From: Monodelphis domestica
Taxonomy: Eukaryota > Chordata > Mammalia > Didelphimorphia > Didelphidae
NCBI RefSeq assembly: GCF_027887165.1
Contig: NC_077232.1
Span: forward strand, 19,084,755 to 19,148,754
Reading direction: 5' to 3'
Length of the DNA: 64,000 nt
The notes under the pieces are model-generated. The model was not told the DNA's origin, made no database searches, and was given only the letters and a program-made list of their open reading frames with translations. The first letter of the stretch is position 1. Each line of letters opens with the position of its first letter. The translations under genes were made by a program, and so were the position numbers. Positions 21,506 through 33,290 of this stretch are shown one piece after another.

Positions 21506-24015
21506 AATTTTTAAAAAGAACTGCTCATTTAAGGAGACTGCCTCCTTGTGACTCTTTATCAATGTATGTTGTCCTTTGTAAGACTTGCTTGCTGAAGGGG
21601 ACTATTTACTTGGGCTTTTGATGATGTGCCAGTCCCTGTGTCCCTACCACCCTCTTTGTTCCTTCCCTATTCTGAGGATCTCAAACTAAGGCAGCACACT
21701 GGATTATTGCACCTCTGTTACAATGTTTTTTTTTTTTTGGTAAAAATATCAATTTATTGATTATACCAACATTTATCCAATAAATTAATAGGCCTGTGAT
21801 CCCTTTGATGATCAAGGACCAGGAAGTTCCTTCATGTCGGCATATAAATACCATTTGTGAACTCATTATTCAGTGCCTCTCTTGGACATCTCTGATTGGT
21901 GAATAGTTAATAAAGTCTTGGACTCAGAGACCTCAACTCCTCCATCATTACTTCATCACAGGAGAGAAGGATATTTGCCTAAATGAGGAAAATATCAATA
22001 TACCCTTTCATCTGAAACATGGTTATGAGACAGTGCTTTAAAATGGGTTAAGGTTCAATATGACTGATCAGTCATGCCTTTAGTCCTTTCAAAATTTTGT
22101 CAAAAGGTTCCAACACATTTTGGTAGCTTGGGGGCCTGGGAGTAACACTAGCTCGGAATCAGGCTGTTTCAGTCTGACCTCAGGAGGCTAAAAGGTAAAT
22201 GATTTCACATAGAAATGTTACTAATATATAATTAAATGACAAATAAATAATAAAATTCAGTGTTAATTTTCCTCCACTCCTAATGGTCAATGGCCGATTT
22301 TGATCATGGAGGGAAATGATGACATTATTTTTAGAACCTCTATACTGGCTCTGTCTCAAAATGTTAAAACAAAGAAAACCAAAGACAGATATTGATTGAG
22401 TTGCATATGAATTGCCTCTTTCCCAGGAATCTGAGGACTGAAGTTGAAGAGGACAATCAAACCTAAAAAGCAGGAAGTCCCTTCTAGCCACCATCACCTT
22501 TGGCTATTGTGTCTTCCTCAAACTTCTGTGAATTTAGCATAACTTAGATGTTGTTCTCCCCACTTTTCCCTGAAGTCTATTCAAGTATCTCTTTTTCTGT
22601 AGTTCACTGGTAATCCTAGTACTATGTAATTCTATGCAGATTCCCAAATTATTACCTGTCTGCCTCAGGTAAAGACCTGTTATTTTAAGTACTTTAGTTG
22701 GTCTGTATTTTTTCAGATAGTATATATGTGACCACAGCCTCTCTAGCCTCAGTTTCCCCATCTGTACCATCAGGGGAATGAACTAGATGATAGTTGACTC
22801 AGTTCTAAAGCTATGATCCTGTGTTCATTTCTAGTTCTGAAATTCTGTGTTCTCTGTTCTAAAGTTCAAACTAACTCTGGTATTCTTTGCCTTGGATTCC
22901 TTAAAGGTAGCGTGCACATCTTCCATTTCTCTGTATCCCCCACAGTACCATCCATAGCTCTGGGCAAAGAGAAATGTTCATGAAAATCTAGGTTTTCAAC
23001 AACGTGAGAAAAATTACCTAGGTTAGTCCAGAGAGGGTGCCTTGAGAGAGCTCCAAGTCAGGATCCTGACTCTGGTCATATACTAGAAGAAAGGGAGCAC
23101 AGTATCTCTACAAGGCTTGCCAATCCATCATAGCTTCAGCATCCACATTCCCAGTAAGTCTTGAATCCAGCTTTCTTAGGAAAGGGAACAGCCCAACACC
23201 TTTACCCTGCTACCATGAAGCTATTTCCCTCCAGGCTAGATTTCAGGGCAAACTCAGCACCTTAATTCACAGAGACAGAATCATTAAAATCAGATTCCAA
23301 AGTTCTTCACCTGGATGATCCTTTGACAGGAAAGGTCCTCGATCTCTTTGCTGGAGAACCTCACCTATACAGGAGAATATTGTCATGGTTACAAACATAC
23401 TTACTCATGTCCTCCTTCAAAGTCTCCATAGTGCAGATACCCAGCACCCAACTCGGGACTATTAAACTTTCTAACATTCTACTAGCACCAGTCCAGCACT
23501 AAGATTAGCCCTCTGTTACTTCTCACTAAGCCAGTTGTGGGAGAGCTTTACGGTAAAACCCTGGATCTGGGCATGTTGCCCTTGTCAAGAAGTGTATATC
23601 CAACAGCTTAAAAATAAGAGAGATTTATTCACTTGAATGTCAAATGGTTTAATCAAATGATTAAGTCAAATGGAATAGCTGAGGGAGGCAGAATGGGTGG
23701 AATGCTGCTGCCTAGAGGAGATATGTTGTGGCTTTATGTACCCTCTTGACAACAGGACCTACATGACTAGAGATAGGATGATGATGAGATGCTACTGGGT
23801 CTCTGGAACCAAAGATGGGTCATGTGATCATGTCATATGCCTCAAAGTTAAACGGGGGTGAAGATATCTGGGATATAAAATAGATGCTTATCTATTTTGT
23901 TGCATTTTTATTGCATTCCATATTTATATTTTATTGCATTCTGTATTTATTGCATCTATGAAATAGATACAAGCTGAGAGGTTCCTTTCTGTGCTCATCA
24001 AGCATGAGGGAAGAG
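21506..24015. other. Intergenic, no gene recognised
   Basis: No gene. 22745-22860 is a MIR-like tail with repeated 'agttctgaaattctgtgttc'-type units. 23140-23340 ('agtaagtcttgaatccagct', 'atttcagggcaaactcagca') distantly recalls the intron segment downstream of blocks A and D, so a decayed duplicate unit may lie here. Low-order tttattgcatt repeats occur at 23900-23960. Confidence 0.4.
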
Positions 24016-24216
24016 AGGGGCAGCTGGGTGGTTCAATGAATTGAGAGCCAGACCTCCAAATAGGAGGTCCTAGGTTCAAATATGGGCTCAGATACTTCCC
24101 AGTTGTGTGACCCTGGGCAAGTCACTTAACCCTCAGTGCCTAACCCTTATAACTCTTCTACCTTGGAACCAATGCACAGTATTGATTCCAAGATGGAAAG
24201 TAAGGGCTTTAAAAGA
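24016..24216 (+). repeat. Mar1-like CORE-SINE
   Basis: Full-length tRNA-derived marsupial SINE: 'ggggcagctgggtggttcaa', 'taggaggtcctaggttcaaa', 'gtgtgaccctgggcaagtca', 'ccttggaaccaatgcacagt', 'gattccaagatggaaagtaa'. The head carries A- and B-box-like segments. Confidence 0.8.
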
Positions 24217-24799
24217 ATGAGGGGAGAGACCAGAGGGGATCTTCCTCTTAGCTCAAAGTCACCTTCTGTTGGCACTGCAAGAATGCAAGGAAAAATGATT
24301 CTTTTGTGTACTCTCTGATCTGGGATACAATCTGGTATTTGAAGGTTTCTAGGGGAAGCCTGTACCCCCATATCAGGCCCAAGAGGGTTACCTTACTATG
24401 AAAATCCCAGCCATTAATGGAGAATGGGAGATTCTATATAATTTTTTTTCATTAATCATCTTCAGATACAGAGGTCTTTGCCATATCTAATCTTCCATTC
24501 AGTTCAATTCATTTATCACTCACCTGCTATGTGCTGACTCTATTTCCCCCTATAATTTCAGATTATTGGGCAAAGAAGAAGGAATATGGGACACTTGAAA
24601 TGAAATCAAGGGCCTTTTGAAAAGATTTTAGAAATTTCATCTATCTCCCACATTTCAGAGGCCTGGAAACTGAGTCAAAGAGAGAGAAAATAACTTGCCT
24701 AATGTCACACAGTCAGTACTAGAGTTGGGCTCAAAATCAATTTCAATTCACATGACAATTTTCCCCCTGAACTCCTACTCAGATAGAGTAATAGGGAGA

Positions 24800-25246
24800 A
24801 GCTAACAAAGCCCCTTGGCTCCCAGGATTCATTCCTTTGAGAGGAAATTAACCAGCTGGCTAAAGTAGACCTGGTTAATTATGGATGGAGACTCCAGGAA
24901 CTCCCCTCCTTGACTTGACTAAAGGTAGAGAAAGAGTCAGAACCCCCATCTAATGAGGTCTCTTACACACACCTCATCCCAAAATTGTCTCCTTTTAAAG
25001 TCACACACAGAGAGAGAATATCACAAGCGTATCTAAGTGCATGAAGTCCTGTCAGAGAGCTGAGACAGGGAGGCCACCCATTGGCCCAAGTTTCACCTTT
25101 GCAGAACGCCATGCAAACTTTGAAAGCTATGAGCCCCCATTCCATTGAGCCCAAAGCCAAGAGGAAGGAGATTTAGGTGAGTACTTAGGGCAAAAGATAC
25201 AAGCTTTTCTCCAGATGGCTGATAGCATCAGAGGCACTGGGAGGAG
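24800..25246 (+). promoter_or_regulatory. OR promoter / leader-exon block B
   Basis: Second copy of the block. The O/E-like site is ATTCCTTTGAGAGGAA (24831-24846), and a TTAATTA homeodomain site is at 24875-24881. The shared core (GAGACAGGGAGGCCAC) is at about 25061-25076. The leader ends at a donor GGGAGGAG|GTGAGG (GT at 25247-25248). The presumed target is the OR-2 acceptor at 30790, giving an intron of about 5.5 kb. If so spliced, an ATG at 25214 would open an 11-codon upstream frame ending at the exon junction. Confidence 0.5.
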
Positions 25247-25264
25247 GTGAGGCAGTGCCACTTT

Positions 25265-25520
25265 CTTATTGCTTTTAATGAACTTGTCCCATTGAGATCT
25301 TAGGATTCTGAGCTGAAAAGGAGCTGAGAGATGAGACCTTTTTATTTCATAGAAAACAAAACCAAGTCTTAAAGAAGGGGAAGTGACTTGCTGAAGATGG
25401 AACTAGGCACAGGATCATAAGATCTTATGTTTAGGTTGGAAGGGACCATAGAACTCATTGAATCCTACATGCTCATTTACAGATGAGGAAACATGCCTGA
25501 ATAGGTTCACACAATTGGCT
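25265..25520 (-). repeat. Old interspersed repeat pair
   Basis: Two tandem decayed copies of the 'gattctgagctgaaaaggag ... cttaaagaaggggaagtgac' / 'tgtttaggttggaagggacc ... tttacagatgaggaaacatg' type. Similar sequence follows blocks C and D, so it is probably part of the ancestral duplication. Confidence 0.4.
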
Positions 25521-25662
25521 CCCCAGTTTTCCTAACCTGTTCCTTTGTAAATAACAATGATGATAATGACCATAAATTTGCATTCTTATTCTAATTTTTA
25601 CATCACCTTGTTTTCCAAAAATATCCATCCAGGCTCTGCTACTCAGAATTGTATGCCATTTT

Positions 25663-25859
25663 TTAAACCCTTACCTCCCATCTTGGAGTCAATACTATTT
25701 ATTGGCACCAAGGCAGAAGAGTGGTAAGGGCTAGGCAATGGGGGTTAAGTGACTTGCTCAGGGTCACACAGCTGGGAAGTGTCTGAGAGCAGATTTGAAC
25801 CTAGGACCTTCCATCTCTAGGCCTGACTCTCAATCCACTGAGCCACCCAGCAGTCCCCA
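25663..25859 (-). repeat. Mar1-like CORE-SINE, antisense
   Basis: Reverse complement of the Mar1-like SINE: 'aacccttacctcccatcttg', 'gcagaagagtggtaagggct', 'aagtgacttgctcagggtca', 'ctcaatccactgagccaccc'. Near full length. Confidence 0.8.
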
Positions 25860-26062
25860 TTTGGAGTTTCTTGGTAAAGATGCTGGAGTGGTTTGCCATT
25901 TCCTTCTTCAGCTCATTTTATGGATAAAAGAAACTGAGGCAAACAGGGGTAAGTAAATTGCATGAGGTCACACAGCTAGTAAATGTCTGGGGCAGATTTG
26001 AAAACAGAAAGATCAATCTTTCTGACTTTGAGCCTATTTATTTTGCCACCTAACTACCCTCA
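25857..26062 (-). repeat. Second SINE family, antisense
   Basis: Directly abuts the preceding SINE. Contains 'ccccatttggagtttcttgg', 'gctggagtggtttgccattt', 'aactgaggcaaacaggggta', 'ggtcacacagctagtaaatg' and 'ttttgccacctaactaccc', the reverse of the tRNA-SINE type also seen at 7172, 8165, 34530 and 49550. Confidence 0.75.
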
Positions 26063-27270
26063 GCATTTTACTTTACTAATAGCATTTTTAAGTCCTTTTC
26101 CTTTTTTCTCTTAGACTTATTACTTTCTTTCTCCTCTTTCTATTCCTTCTCAGTCTTCTCTTCTACCTTCTCTTCTGCCTCTTCTGCCTTTTCCACTTCA
26201 ACTTCCCCAATAAAAGGAAGAGACTAACTAACCAGCATAAAGCCTGTAGTCATATATTCATGGAGTTTATTTTTTGTCTTATATTTTTCGATGGAGATCA
26301 GCCAGGAATAATACTGGAATGTCATGACCCTGCCATTCTTATATATTGAGTGGTTCTCAGATTATTACAGAAAAGCATTTATTCCCCTTTGGTAAATGAC
26401 TTAAAATATTGTGATATAATCACTTGTGGTTGACACATTAAAAGTGTCTCCAAGAAAATGCCAGTAGCAGAGAAGATGAGTAAGTTGTTATGTGTCTCTG
26501 TGTTCACATGATCATCATTTCTTCCATTCATTCTCTGTCTTGGGGAAACTTTTCATTCAATAAAATTTAGAGATCATTAACATTGACTACGGTGATCTAT
26601 TTTGTTTAATTACTCTTAAATGTGAATGGACAAATCCAAGAACTTGTAGGTAAGTTTGGTTAGTAATAATGCTCCCAATCTAGTACAGTTGAATTGTAGA
26701 TTACTCAAAGGTAGCTTATCGTTTGTGTATTTGAAGTATAGAGATTTATCCCCTTAACAATGAGTCAAGGATGCCAAAATTCTGGTATGTGTGTGGCCAT
26801 CTGTTCATGTGTTTTTAGGTTAAATAAGTTCTTAAACTCTGCACTGCAACCTGAAGGGGTATGTTTCACAATTTCTCCTGGATCTATATAATAATCTGTA
26901 TTGATCAATGAGTCCAGGTTTCTTAGGGTTGACCTTTAATTTCTGTATTCAATGACATGGTTATGAATATAATAATAAAGCTCCTTAAAAAACAAATCAA
27001 CATGATTCAGATTTCCTGGCAGATATATGAAGTTCCATGAAGGTTTTACCTAGAGAGCTTTTTAGTTCCATTTTGTATCTAAGCTATTCCATAGGTTCCT
27101 TCTAGATAAAATACTTTTGGCTACACATGGCAAATCCATTGGTATATATCTATTGTGAGTCTTTTCTATCATTTGTGAAAATGGTACCAGTTAATGTAAA
27201 TGTTAACATTGCAGCTATTATTATCATTATTATTATCATTATTCTAGACTTTACCAGCTAATATTTTTAA
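26063..27270. other. Putative OR-2 intron, no gene recognised
   Basis: AT-rich. 26100-26200 is CT-rich. No supported frame, and no repeat family confidently recognised. Confidence 0.45.
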
Positions 27271-27271
27271 A

Positions 27272-27460
27272 TACTTATTTTCCATTTTAGAATTAATACT
27301 GTATATTGGTTCCAAGGCAGAAGAGTGATAAGGGCTAGACAATGAGGGTTAAGTGACTTGCCCAGGGTCACACATCCAGGAAGTGTCTTAGACCAGGTAT
27401 GAACCTAGGACCTCCAATTCTAGGCCTGACTTTCAATGCACTGAGCCACCCAGTTGCCCC
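27272..27460 (-). repeat. Mar1-like CORE-SINE, antisense
   Basis: 'aattaatactgtatattggt', 'ccaaggcagaagagtgataa', 'gggttaagtgacttgcccag', 'gaacctaggacctccaattc', 'ctgagccacccagttgcccc'. More diverged than the copies at 29804 and 57353. Confidence 0.78.
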
Positions 27461-27774
27461 TACTAGCTAATATTTAACTCTATTTTCATTGTGAAAAGTT
27501 TATCGAGCATAATGTTGTCATATTGAAGTTCATGGCAAACATTTAGAATAAGAAAAACAGTTAGCTTTTTAGGGGGAAGCCTTGATGTACATCCTTGAAA
27601 TATTTCTAACCCTTCTTTAGGACCCTTCTAGTCCTGTGTATTGCAACTTGGCATATTTAAATGACTGCTGGCCTTAGAAATATGAGACCTGAGTTGAAAA
27701 ATTGGTTCCAGCATATACAAGCCAGCTAGGAGACCTCATCAAGGCACTTAATTTCTCTGGTAAGTTTTCTCATC

Positions 27775-28080
27775 TATGCAATGAGATTTCCCATCTTGCT
27801 AGTCTCCTAACATTTTATTCCTCTCCATATACCCTACAAGCAATCATTCTATACCCCTGTTCTTCCTGGAATGCCACATTCTATCTCGAATCTTCATGCC
27901 TTTACAATGATTGTCCCCCTTCTCTGCAATGGTTTTGTTCCTCATCTGAGTCTTTTATAATTCCAAACATTAGAATTCAGAGGCTTTACCTATCACTCGC
28001 CGATAATGCTAATGCCTTTCCCTTTTAGAGGACCTTCCATCCACCTATAAGTCTCTTGTATTGATAGATGTGATAGATCT
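27775..28080 (+). repeat. L2-like fragment
   Basis: Decayed 3' L2-type text: 'ctgttcttcctggaatgcca', 'tcatctgagtcttttataat', 'agaggaccttccatccacct'. The 108-codon frame at 27702-28028 spans it and is not considered a gene. Confidence 0.35.
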
Positions 28081-28299
28081 GCCTCATTCAAATATATAAT
28101 CTCTTGTCAGTCACCCAAAGAGATTTTGTCTAGTCATCCATATAGGAAAAAAATTGATGAAAGCCTTTTCAGTTGATATTCTTCATATAAATAGAACATA
28201 TAAATATATACAATTAATAGATATAGAATGCATATTGTATATATATGCAAATGTACATACAAATGTATTCATTATCTAATTATCTTAGATAGCAAATCC

Positions 28300-29330
28300 T
28301 TATATAAGTTGATCGTTTTCCCCCATTTAACTGCTTCTCTTTTTATTATGTGTGAATTAATTTCTTTATGAAAAAACTTTTCAGTTTTGTGCAATCGAAA
28401 TCATTTATTTTTTCTATTGCAATTACCTCTATACTTCATATAGTTAAGAATTCATCTTCTAACCATAATTTGAGAAATGTGATCTGATTTCTCATGGTAT
28501 GATCTATAATATTAATTGACTACTCCAATTAAAAAATATTGTGGAATATTACCTAAGATTTTCGCCCCAGCTTGATATTCTGCCAGACTTGCTTTCATTT
28601 TCCCAGGAGCTTTTATCAAATGGGAAGTTGCTTCCTAATTAATGCTTTGCCATTTATCGAATACTGAACTATTGAGTTCCACTGTCTCTGACTCTCCTTG
28701 TCTAGTCTGTTCCATTGATCTACCTCTATTTTTAACCGATACCAAAGAGTTTTCATTATTGCTGTTATACAATATAGTCTGAGGTCACAAGGCATTATTC
28801 TACCTTCATCCCTATTTCTTTTATTACTTCCCTTCATATTCTGGATCTTTTGTTTCTCCAGATGAATTTTGTTATTTTGTCAAATGTTGCAAAGTATCCT
28901 TTTGATAGTTTTGTGTAGTATTAAAGTGAAAATTGACTGTAATAGTATTGTCAGTGTTATTATGCTTGCACAGACCAATCATGAGCATTGAACATTCCTC
29001 TGATGATTTAATTTGTTTCTCATATTCATAAGAAGGATTTAATAATTGAAACTATACTCGTATTATGTGTGTTTTGGCAGACAAATATTGGATAAATACT
29101 TTATACATTTTGTAATTATTTGGAATGAAATTTCCCTTTTCTATTATTGACTCAGATTTTCTTATTATATGAAAATACTGCTGATTTTGGAGGATTTATC
29201 CTGTAGCCTGAAACTTCATTGAAACTATTAATTATCTTAATTAGGATCATTCAATTGACTTTATATCTCTTTGAATAGGTCAACTTTTTGGTGAACTGGT
29301 TGGTAGAAAGGAGATCCAGTTGTAATATAT
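28300..29330 (-). mobile_element. L1 ORF2 fragment, antisense
   Basis: Reads like the reverse complement of the middle/3' part of L1 ORF2: 'cttttcagttttgtgcaatc', 'ttccattgatctacctctat', 'accaaagagttttcattatt', 'caatatagtctgaggtcaca', 'atgagcattgaacattcctc'. Many stops; inactive. Confidence 0.6.
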
Positions 29331-29803
29331 GAGGATGATCATGTAATGAAGAAGGTGCTCTGAGGTGAGGTGGCCCCTTAACTCCTTAGTGCCTCTGTAC
29401 ATCAGACTTAGCCTGGCCAAGATCATCTTGCTTTGACACTTTATCTATATTAGTTCTAACTATATATAAATTATCATATCTGAATATATACTCTGCAATT
29501 TATCAAACAGTTGTTTTTACCCTAGTCCCCAGCTTCCATGGTATAAAATGAGCAAGTAGCCTAAGATGACCTGTAAAGTCCCTTCTCTCTCTAGTCCTAT
29601 GATCCAATCATCTTTTACTTATAAAGTATGCAATTATAGAAATATTTGTATATATCCTTGTATCTCAACTAATATAAAATGATTATGTCTCCTATCTACA
29701 GAAATCAAAATTGTTTCCTTAATTTCTATCAACTATGGTTATTAATTACAAGACACAAATATTTGATGGCTACTTAGTGTTCTTTTATATAAAGAAGGGA
29801 ATA

Positions 29804-30154
<351 letters not shown>

Positions 30155-30387
30155 GATTCACAAGTAATAACAATTGGTAAGGTATAGAGGAACAAATAAT
30201 TTGTAAGGAAAACAGCACCCTGGGTTGCCAATGGGGAATTGAAATAACTCCCTCCTCTAAGCTCCTTGATCTCCTAGAAGGAGATGGGGATAGAAGTGTC
30301 AGAAAGAGATTGTTCACCAATTTAATAGAGGGAAGCTTTGACTTGTCTCTTTTAATGGTTAAGAGAATAGAAATAAATTCTATTCTG

Positions 30388-30453
30388 AAATCTCCCCAGT
30401 AAACATCTCATTAATTCTCAAAATCTCCCCAGTAAACATCTCATTAATTCTCA
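30388..30453 (+). repeat. Perfect 33-bp tandem duplication
   Basis: The unit starting AAATCTCCCCAGTAAACATC is present twice without mismatch (30388-30420, 30421-30453). Perfect identity points to a recent event about 0.34 kb upstream of OR-2. Confidence 0.95.
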
Positions 30454-30766
30454 TCTGGATTCAGAAGAGTTTCTTCTCTGCCTCTGAACTTCACCCCCTC
30501 AAAAGGAACTTTGGGGGTCTTAGAGGAAGGGGTACAGAATATGCCACTAAAAGGTCCACTTGACCTTACCCACTATAATTCCTATGACACTGGGCAATCA
30601 CGATGGAAATTTTTCTAGCTTCCTTTTCCCTGAAGCATCCAAAGCCAAATTGAAAAAGATATTGACTCTAAAACAAAGTCCTGGTCCATTCATGGAATCT
30701 TCAGTCTCTTCAACAGTACCTTCCAAGTGTAAGCCTGAGGAACCAAGGGTAATACATTAACTAGGC

Positions 30767-30790
30767 CTAACTTCCTATTTTCTTTGTTAG
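30767..30790 (+). promoter_or_regulatory. OR-2 splice acceptor and branch point
   Basis: Consensus CTAAC branch point (A at 30770), pyrimidine tract and TTTGTTAG|GTGAG with AG at 30789-30790, 5 nt before the ATG. Spacing matches OR-1 and OR-3. Confidence 0.68.
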
Positions 30791-30795
30791 GTGAG

Positions 30796-31746
30796 ATGTC
30801 TTCTCCCAGATCTTTCCATCTCAACCAGTCTAGCTCCACAGAGTTTGTGTTCCAGTTATTCACAACTTCTCCCAGAATCCAGGCCCTTCTCTTTTTCTTC
30901 TTCCTCCTCCTATACATAATGATCCTCTGTGGTAACAGTGCCATCATCTGGGCAGTGTGGACCCATACATCCCTAAACACCCCAATGTATTTCTTTTTAT
31001 CCAATCTGTCCTTGATAGAGATTGGTTACACCACTACTGTTATACCATTGCTCCTCTCCAACATCTTTGGAGCCCAGAAGCCCATCCCGTTGGCTGGCTG
31101 TGGGGCCCAGATGTTCATTTTTCTCACCTTTGGTGGTGCTGATTGTTTCCTATTGACTGTCATGGCATATGACCGCTATATGGCCATATGCCATCCCTTG
31201 CACTACACCCTCATCATGACACAGAAGCTATGTACCCAGATAGTGTTTGGATCCCTAGGACTGTCTGTCTTCCTTACACTGCCACTCACAGCACTGGTTT
31301 GCTCTCTTCCCTTCTGCGGTCACCACCAGATCAATCACTTCCTCTGTGATGTCACTCCCGTTCTAAGGCTGGCCTGTGGGGACATTCACATACACCAAGC
31401 AGTCCTTTATGTAGTTAGTATCATTGTGCTGACCATCCCCTTCACTTTCATCTGTATCTCCTACATCTTCATCGCCAACACCATCTTGCGCATTCGCTCC
31501 ACTGAGGGACGCCAACGTGCCTTCTCCACCTGTTCCTCCCATCTCACTGTGGTCTTGCTGCAATATGGCTGTGCCAGCCTGGTCTACTTTCGGCCCAATT
31601 CAAGAACATCAGAGGATGAAGAGCGGCAGTTTTCCTTAGTCTATACTTTTTTCACTCCCCTACTCAACCCTCTCATTTACACCTTGCGAAACAAGGACAT
31701 CAAAGATGCTTTGAAAAAAGTCCTGAGCAAGAAAGCTCCCTCTTAA
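30796..31746 (+). CDS. OR10Q: Odorant receptor OR-2 (OR10Q1-like)
   Basis: A 316-residue class II odorant receptor of the same subfamily as OR-1 and OR-3. Motifs: NQS glycosylation site (10-12), GN in TM1 (46-47), TPMYFFLSNLS (62-72), Cys102, canonical MAYDRYMAIC (123-132), loop cysteines 174, 184 and 194, SY (222-223), RAFSTCSSHL (241-250), NPLIY (291-295). A one-residue deletion relative to OR-1 lies in the second extracellular loop (FCGHHQIN at 173-180 against FCGHQLQIN). ATG 30796 follows the acceptor at 30790; the frame extends upstream only to a TTG. The conserved start context (ATG TCT TCT) aligns with OR-1. ATTAAA at 31789 is a possible but very close poly(A) signal. Ligand unknown. 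Confidence 0.93.
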   Translation: MSSPRSFHLNQSSSTEFVFQLFTTSPRIQALLFFFFLLLYIMILCGNSAIIWAVWTHTSLNTPMYFFLSNLSLIEIGYTTTVIPLLLSNIFGAQKPIPLAGCGAQMFIFLTFGGADCFLLTVMAYDRYMAICHPLHYTLIMTQKLCTQIVFGSLGLSVFLTLPLTALVCSLPFCGHHQINHFLCDVTPVLRLACGDIHIHQAVLYVVSIIVLTIPFTFICISYIFIANTILRIRSTEGRQRAFSTCSSHLTVVLLQYGCASLVYFRPNSRTSEDEERQFSLVYTFFTPLLNPLIYTLRNKDIKDALKKVLSKKAPS

Positions 31747-31788
31747 ACTTCCTACGAAGGAAGCAGAACTCTTATAGCTGTGAAACCA

Positions 31789-31794
31789 ATTAAA
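31789..31794 (+). terminator. Possible ATTAAA poly(A) signal for OR-2
   Basis: Variant poly(A) hexamer 43 nt after the stop. No clear GT-rich downstream element is seen, so weak. Confidence 0.25.
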
Positions 31795-31889
31795 AAGTAC
31801 AAATCCATAGGTATCCCCACTTTTCCCTTTATAAATTTCCATAAATTGCAGTCATTGCTCTGAAAGAATACAAACATATCAATATGTGT

Positions 31890-32450
31890 TTGAGTATACC
31901 ATGTGAAATATGAGTCTAAATCACTTCGGCATTTAACTGCTCATTAATTTTCTATATACAGTTCTATGAAGAAATCTCATGACAGTTCTGATTAGCATTG
32001 CAGTAAATATGTAAGTTAAAAAGAGGAGTTATTTTGACTATATATTAATCATACCAATACAAAAAAAATTAAGTCCCTCCAATTTTTTGATTTCCTTTTA
32101 TTCCATCATTATATTTTTAATTTGTCTCCAAACAGTTCATAGCCACTTGTAGAAATCTTAGTTCCCAAGTAGTTTATGGAGATTTTTTGTTTTTTTAATG
32201 GTATTTTTATTCAATGTGTTTTTTCATCTTTAGCATTAGAAAATATCGTTAATAATAATGGGCCTGCATTAAACTTATTCTGTAAATTATTGAATTTATT
32301 CAGTGTCATTTTTTTTACTCAGCTATTTGGATTTGCTATATATGCTTTTATTCTCTCTACAAATAATATTTGATCTTGTATTTTCAACATCAATTCTAGG
32401 ATGCCATAGCTAGAATTCTCAAAGCAATGTCACAATTTGTTATTGGCAAT
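31890..32450 (-). mobile_element. L1 ORF2 fragment, antisense
   Basis: T-rich text in the style of reversed L1 ORF2: 'ggagttattttgactatata', 'cccaagtagtttatggagat', 'atttgatcttgtattttcaa'. It begins about 150 nt after the OR-2 stop. Decayed. Confidence 0.5.
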
Positions 32451-32493
32451 ATCCTGAACTCAGTTCTTTCTGCCTTTAAGGCTGACCCTCTAT

Positions 32494-33290
32494 TGTAAGG
32501 ATGATATTAGAAAGTAAGTATTGTTTTATTAGTTTAGGGATATGAAGGAAAGTGGTTAGCTTGAGAAAAGAACTGGAGTTTGAAGCAGAGCTGAGAGGGT
32601 GTGTTAATTTCAGATGTGACAGTTATAACCATTTTTCTATGTCAATTACTCTCTGGCAGTTAGGAGTTGGTCTCTGGCATTTGGCAGAGACACAGAGACT
32701 TTCAGGGCTGGAGGAGGTAACATCTTTGCCTCTCTCTGTCTGAGGGAAAGATTTGAAGGAGCTCAGTGTTTTCTTTTCCCAACTTGGGAAACACTAGTGA
32801 CTATCTATTGTGGTTTTTATAGATTGATTCAATTCTGAGAAGACCAAAGAAAAACCTGGTCTTTGGTTTGGACTCTGATAGACTCAGAGTCTTAACTTGA
32901 TTCTTTTTGAGATTCAACCAGCTAGCCTTTGCTATTTTATAATTTGAAGGCAAAGTTAAGATTTGTAAGGATAATAGTGGTAGTTTTTATTTAGATAGTA
33001 TAAATTTGAGTTAGATCAGGGAGGATTAGTGTAGCCTGTGAAACACAGGAGAAGTGGTTCCTTGCAGAACCAGGAAGTTTATTTGGGTAGATTTAGAATC
33101 CCTTAGAATTAGAAATCCTTTATTTGTCCTTATATAGTTCAATAAATACTTTATTTTTATAATAAGAGTCTCTTTAGCATCCTTGCAGCTGGCCCTGAAG
33201 GGAAGTTCACATTTGAATTTCACTTCATCACTGAGGATACTTTTGATTACCTCTATCAAAAGTATATGAACATTTTTGAACAGTTTTTCT
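32494..33290 (+). mobile_element. LTR-like element, copy 1 of second family
   Basis: Begins TGTAAGGATGATATTAGAAA and shares almost its whole length with 50385-51225 at high identity ('actggagtttgaagcag', 'aagaccaaagaaaaacctgg', 'gtgaaacacaggagaagtgg', 'cttcatcactgagg'). A CAATAAA hexamer at about 33140 in the last third would fit an LTR R region. The right end and target duplication are not resolved. Confidence 0.55.
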
